From Prevotella sp. UBA1378 (GTDB taxonomy: Bacteria; Bacteroidota; Bacteroidia; Bacteroidales; Bacteroidaceae), in contig DBRC01000025.1 of NCBI GenBank assembly GCA_002305505.1, positions 43,812 to 51,282 on the forward strand: 7,471 nt of DNA. The letters run 5' to 3'. Below, piece by piece: positions 5,329 through 7,471 of this stretch (position 1 is the first letter of the stretch; each line of letters starts with the position of its first letter). The notes under the pieces were generated by a model that saw only the letters and a program-made list of their open reading frames with translations, searched no databases and was not told where the DNA came from. Position numbers and translations under genes: made by a program.

Positions 5329-7471
5329 TTATTGCGCTGTGACAGTCTCGTCGATGTCAGCCTTATACCATTGCTGCCCGCTGGTACCGCCCGATGTCAC
5401 CCAATTAATGAAGTCGGTGTTCACGGTTGTTATCGCTACCCGTTCGTTAGGCCAGTTGTAACTTTCCCCAGGCACGCAGACACCCCATACGAAGTTGTCG
5501 GCCGTATAGAATTTATCCAATTGCTCGCTGCCGCTGGAAACAGCCTTGTCCGTCATGGAAAAGTTTTTCAAGTGTATCTCCTTGCGGCTGGCGCTGCCGT
5601 CATCATTGACTGTGATGAAGAAGTTCACCTTATCGAAAGCGAGGTCGGTAGAGTGGATGCCCGCAGGTATCGAGAGTTTTCCGTTTACCGTCTTATAATA
5701 CGCCGCCGAGCGGTTGGTACTCACGTTCACGTATTTGCCGCCTAACAGTTGTGCTATGTTGTCGTTCAGTTTCACCACCAGTTTGCTTTGTCCGCTCTCC
5801 AAGGCTATACCGCTGGCCTCGGTCAGCGTAGCGGCGCCGCTGGACACATTATCCAACTGTACGTATGCCCCCAAAGCGTTTTCAGCCCCCACAGCCATAA
5901 ACGTGGCAGTGATGTCGGCCGATGTCAGCAGGATATTCCTTGCTTCGCTTTCCGATGTCGCCATTCCTTCACCGTAAGCCGTAATAACCAGCTTCACTAC
6001 GGCATCGTTCATATCGTAGTCGCCGAATTTGGGCCACTGATCTTCCATGGCATAAATGCCCGAAAAGGTCACGGCGTACTGGTAGTTCACTGGCTGCGGT
6101 GCGGGCGGTGTTTCCTCGTGCCCGGGGTTACACTCCGTTGCCGGGATGTTCACGCCCGTATTGTTCACGTCGCTGGTAAGCAGCGCACCGTCGGCAGTCG
6201 TCACGTTCAAGTCGCCGCTATAGTTGTCGCAAGCCACTACGAGGTTCCCCTTGTAATGCGGATACTGGCTTGTACCCACAGCTGCAGCCCCTTCGGTTGT
6301 GGCACAGTTCATGATCAGCAGGGCTTTCTCGGTACCTACACCGGTGAACACGCCATTGTCATATTTATACGTGGCCGTTCCGTTTACCTTGAACAGGGCC
6401 CCGTTGCGCAGGTTCACGCCGCCCTTGGTCATCAGCAAGTCGTTGGTAACTACGCTTCCGCCCGCATCTACTGTAAACATGGCATACACTTCCATCTTAT
6501 TGGTCACTGTGAGCTGGCACTTGTTAAGCACGTTCACGGGCTGGGCTTTCTCGGCATAATTGAAGTTGCGGGTTGTCCATTTCCCCTCGTTCACCCATAC
6601 CGGATAGGTGGCACTAATGTGCGTCATGTCCGTGACATTCATCGTCCCGAAGTTGTACACGTTGCCCGCCCGGTCATTTCTTACCTCGTTAAACTCGTCG
6701 GTCGTCGTTTGGCCGTCGTTGATGAAAAAACTGGTTCCGTAGAAAGTAAGCTTGCCTTCGTTGTCCCTTGAACAGTTGAGCACGCCCGAATCCAAGTTGT
6801 AGAGCACCGCATTGTTGTCTGCCTCGATAAGGCGCACATTGACTGTACCGCGGTTATAAATGCCGCATTCACCTTTCAAGCCGATTTCCGGATAATCGCC
6901 GGTCTTGGCCAGTTCCCCTCCTTCACAGACATAAATGGTCTGCTTGGTATTTTCCAGAATCCAACGCCATTTCGTATCCATCGTCAGTTTTGCGCCGGGC
7001 AGGATATAAATCTTTACATTATCGCCCGTGATGAAAGCGTTGTTGCGCAAGGTAACATTCCCTGTAACATACAGGTTGACGTTGTTTCCCGATACAGCCG
7101 TCACGTTGCCGTCGAGGATATAATTGCCGGCTGCAGTGACATGGGTAACCGTTTGTGCATCTGCCGGAGCGGCCGTAGGAAAGTCGTTGGCTGCAGGGGC
7201 TGCCGGCAGCGTGTAATCGGATTTAGCACGGCGCATCTGCTTTGCGGCCGAAGCCGTGTACGTCTCATTAAAATCGATTGAGGCCGTTTCTCCTTCGATG
7301 GCCGCCGACTTCACCAGCTTTGCTCCCGTAGGCGTTGTCTGCCTTACAAAAAGGGTATTTGCCCCTTTACCTATTTCTACTGCAGCAAAGAAGCTCTTTG
7401 TTCCAGTCGCCGTACCTTGTGCCAGCAACGTCGCGTCTTTGTTCGTTATAACCTGAGTTCGGGATAAGAAA
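5329..7471 (-). CDS. LruC domain (DUF4842) containing protein, partial, N-terminus beyond the right edge
   Basis: The frame stays open to the window edge, giving 713 visible residues; the TTG at 7428 is just an internal leucine codon, because upstream codons continue in frame (FLSRTQVITNKDAT). The signal peptide or lipobox is therefore not visible. After a beta-rich N-terminal part, a repetitive Asn/Gly/Val-rich region (about 7135 down to 6350) has recurring turns such as GNYILDGNV, GIYNRGTVNV, VYNFGTMNV and GGVNLRNGAL, suggesting a beta-solenoid. A proline-rich linker (PPAPQP, near 6090-6115) leads to the C-terminal LruC domain. That domain holds MEDQWPKFGDYDMNDAVV (DYDMND at 6004-6021, possibly cation-binding) and ends with WGVCVPGE, then NWPNE, and a closing WV..GG....QWY pattern. 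The family is usually exported or surface lipoprotein in Bacteroidales; the name comes from a Leptospira lipoprotein. Function is unknown; adhesion or a matrix role is a guess. Confidence 0.85.
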   Translation of the reverse strand, partial: FLSRTQVITNKDATLLAQGTATGTKSFFAAVEIGKGANTLFVRQTTPTGAKLVKSAAIEGETASIDFNETYTASAAKQMRRAKSDYTLPAAPAANDFPTAAPADAQTVTHVTAAGNYILDGNVTAVSGNNVNLYVTGNVTLRNNAFITGDNVKIYILPGAKLTMDTKWRWILENTKQTIYVCEGGELAKTGDYPEIGLKGECGIYNRGTVNVRLIEADNNAVLYNLDSGVLNCSRDNEGKLTFYGTSFFINDGQTTTDEFNEVRNDRAGNVYNFGTMNVTDMTHISATYPVWVNEGKWTTRNFNYAEKAQPVNVLNKCQLTVTNKMEVYAMFTVDAGGSVVTNDLLMTKGGVNLRNGALFKVNGTATYKYDNGVFTGVGTEKALLIMNCATTEGAAAVGTSQYPHYKGNLVVACDNYSGDLNVTTADGALLTSDVNNTGVNIPATECNPGHEETPPAPQPVNYQYAVTFSGIYAMEDQWPKFGDYDMNDAVVKLVITAYGEGMATSESEARNILLTSADITATFMAVGAENALGAYVQLDNVSSGAATLTEASGIALESGQSKLVVKLNDNIAQLLGGKYVNVSTNRSAAYYKTVNGKLSIPAGIHSTDLAFDKVNFFITVNDDGSASRKEIHLKNFSMTDKAVSSGSEQLDKFYTADNFVWGVCVPGESYNWPNERVAITTVNTDFINWVTSGGTSGQQWYKADIDETVTAQ

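Noticed and set aside
5749..6771. 340-residue plus-strand open frame antisense to the LruC gene
   Set aside because: It is in codon register with the LruC gene, is rich in His/Val/Cys without family motifs, and is explained by avoidance of TTA, CTA and TCA codons.
7426..7428. TTG as the start codon of the LruC protein
   Set aside because: The frame continues open to the window edge and no signal peptide follows this codon, so it is an internal leucine of a truncated gene.
5329..7471. Bacteroidales O-glycosylation motifs D-(S/T)-(A/I/L/V/M/T) in the LruC protein as a link to the glycosyltransferase
   Set aside because: Reading the visible protein by eye I found near-matches only (DSG, DTK), so the sequence does not support a direct link.

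Overview
The window looks like a chromosomal segment from a member of the Bacteroidales, most likely Bacteroides in the broad sense. The evidence is indirect but consistent. Three copies of the Bacteroidota -7 promoter element (TAnnTTTG) sit in the one divergent intergenic region. Most starts lack a Shine-Dalgarno sequence. The small heat-shock protein and the LruC/DUF4842-type protein are of kinds common in gut Bacteroidales. I cannot name a species.

Layout from left to right: (1) bases 1-246 hold no convincing gene, but contain a perfect AT-rich palindrome at 10-29 and an intrinsic terminator at 167-207 that reads on the minus strand. (2) An Hsp20-family chaperone lies at 247-672 (minus). 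(3) A 162-base gap carries a long stem-loop at 767-820. (4) mfd, the transcription-repair coupling factor, occupies 835-4224 (minus). (5) A divergent intergenic region (4225-4446) holds three -7 boxes and A-tracts. (6) A DPM1-type GT2 glycosyltransferase, probably a polyprenyl-phosphate mannose synthase, lies at 4447-5196 (plus). (7) A strong stem-loop at 5270-5306 lies between convergent genes. (8) A large LruC-domain surface-type protein runs from 5329 off the right edge (minus); its N-terminus is outside the window.

The genes do not form one pathway. mfd and hsp20 share orientation but appear separable: a stem-loop lies between them and hsp20 has its own strong Shine-Dalgarno sequence. mfd and the glycosyltransferase are divergently transcribed. 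The glycosyltransferase and the LruC gene converge on one hairpin. This is mostly ordinary core-genome content; I see no defence system, mobile element, CRISPR array or RNA gene. The points most worth a second look are the wobble-conserved stem-loop after mfd, the repeated promoter element, and the partial LruC protein with its solenoid-like repeat region.
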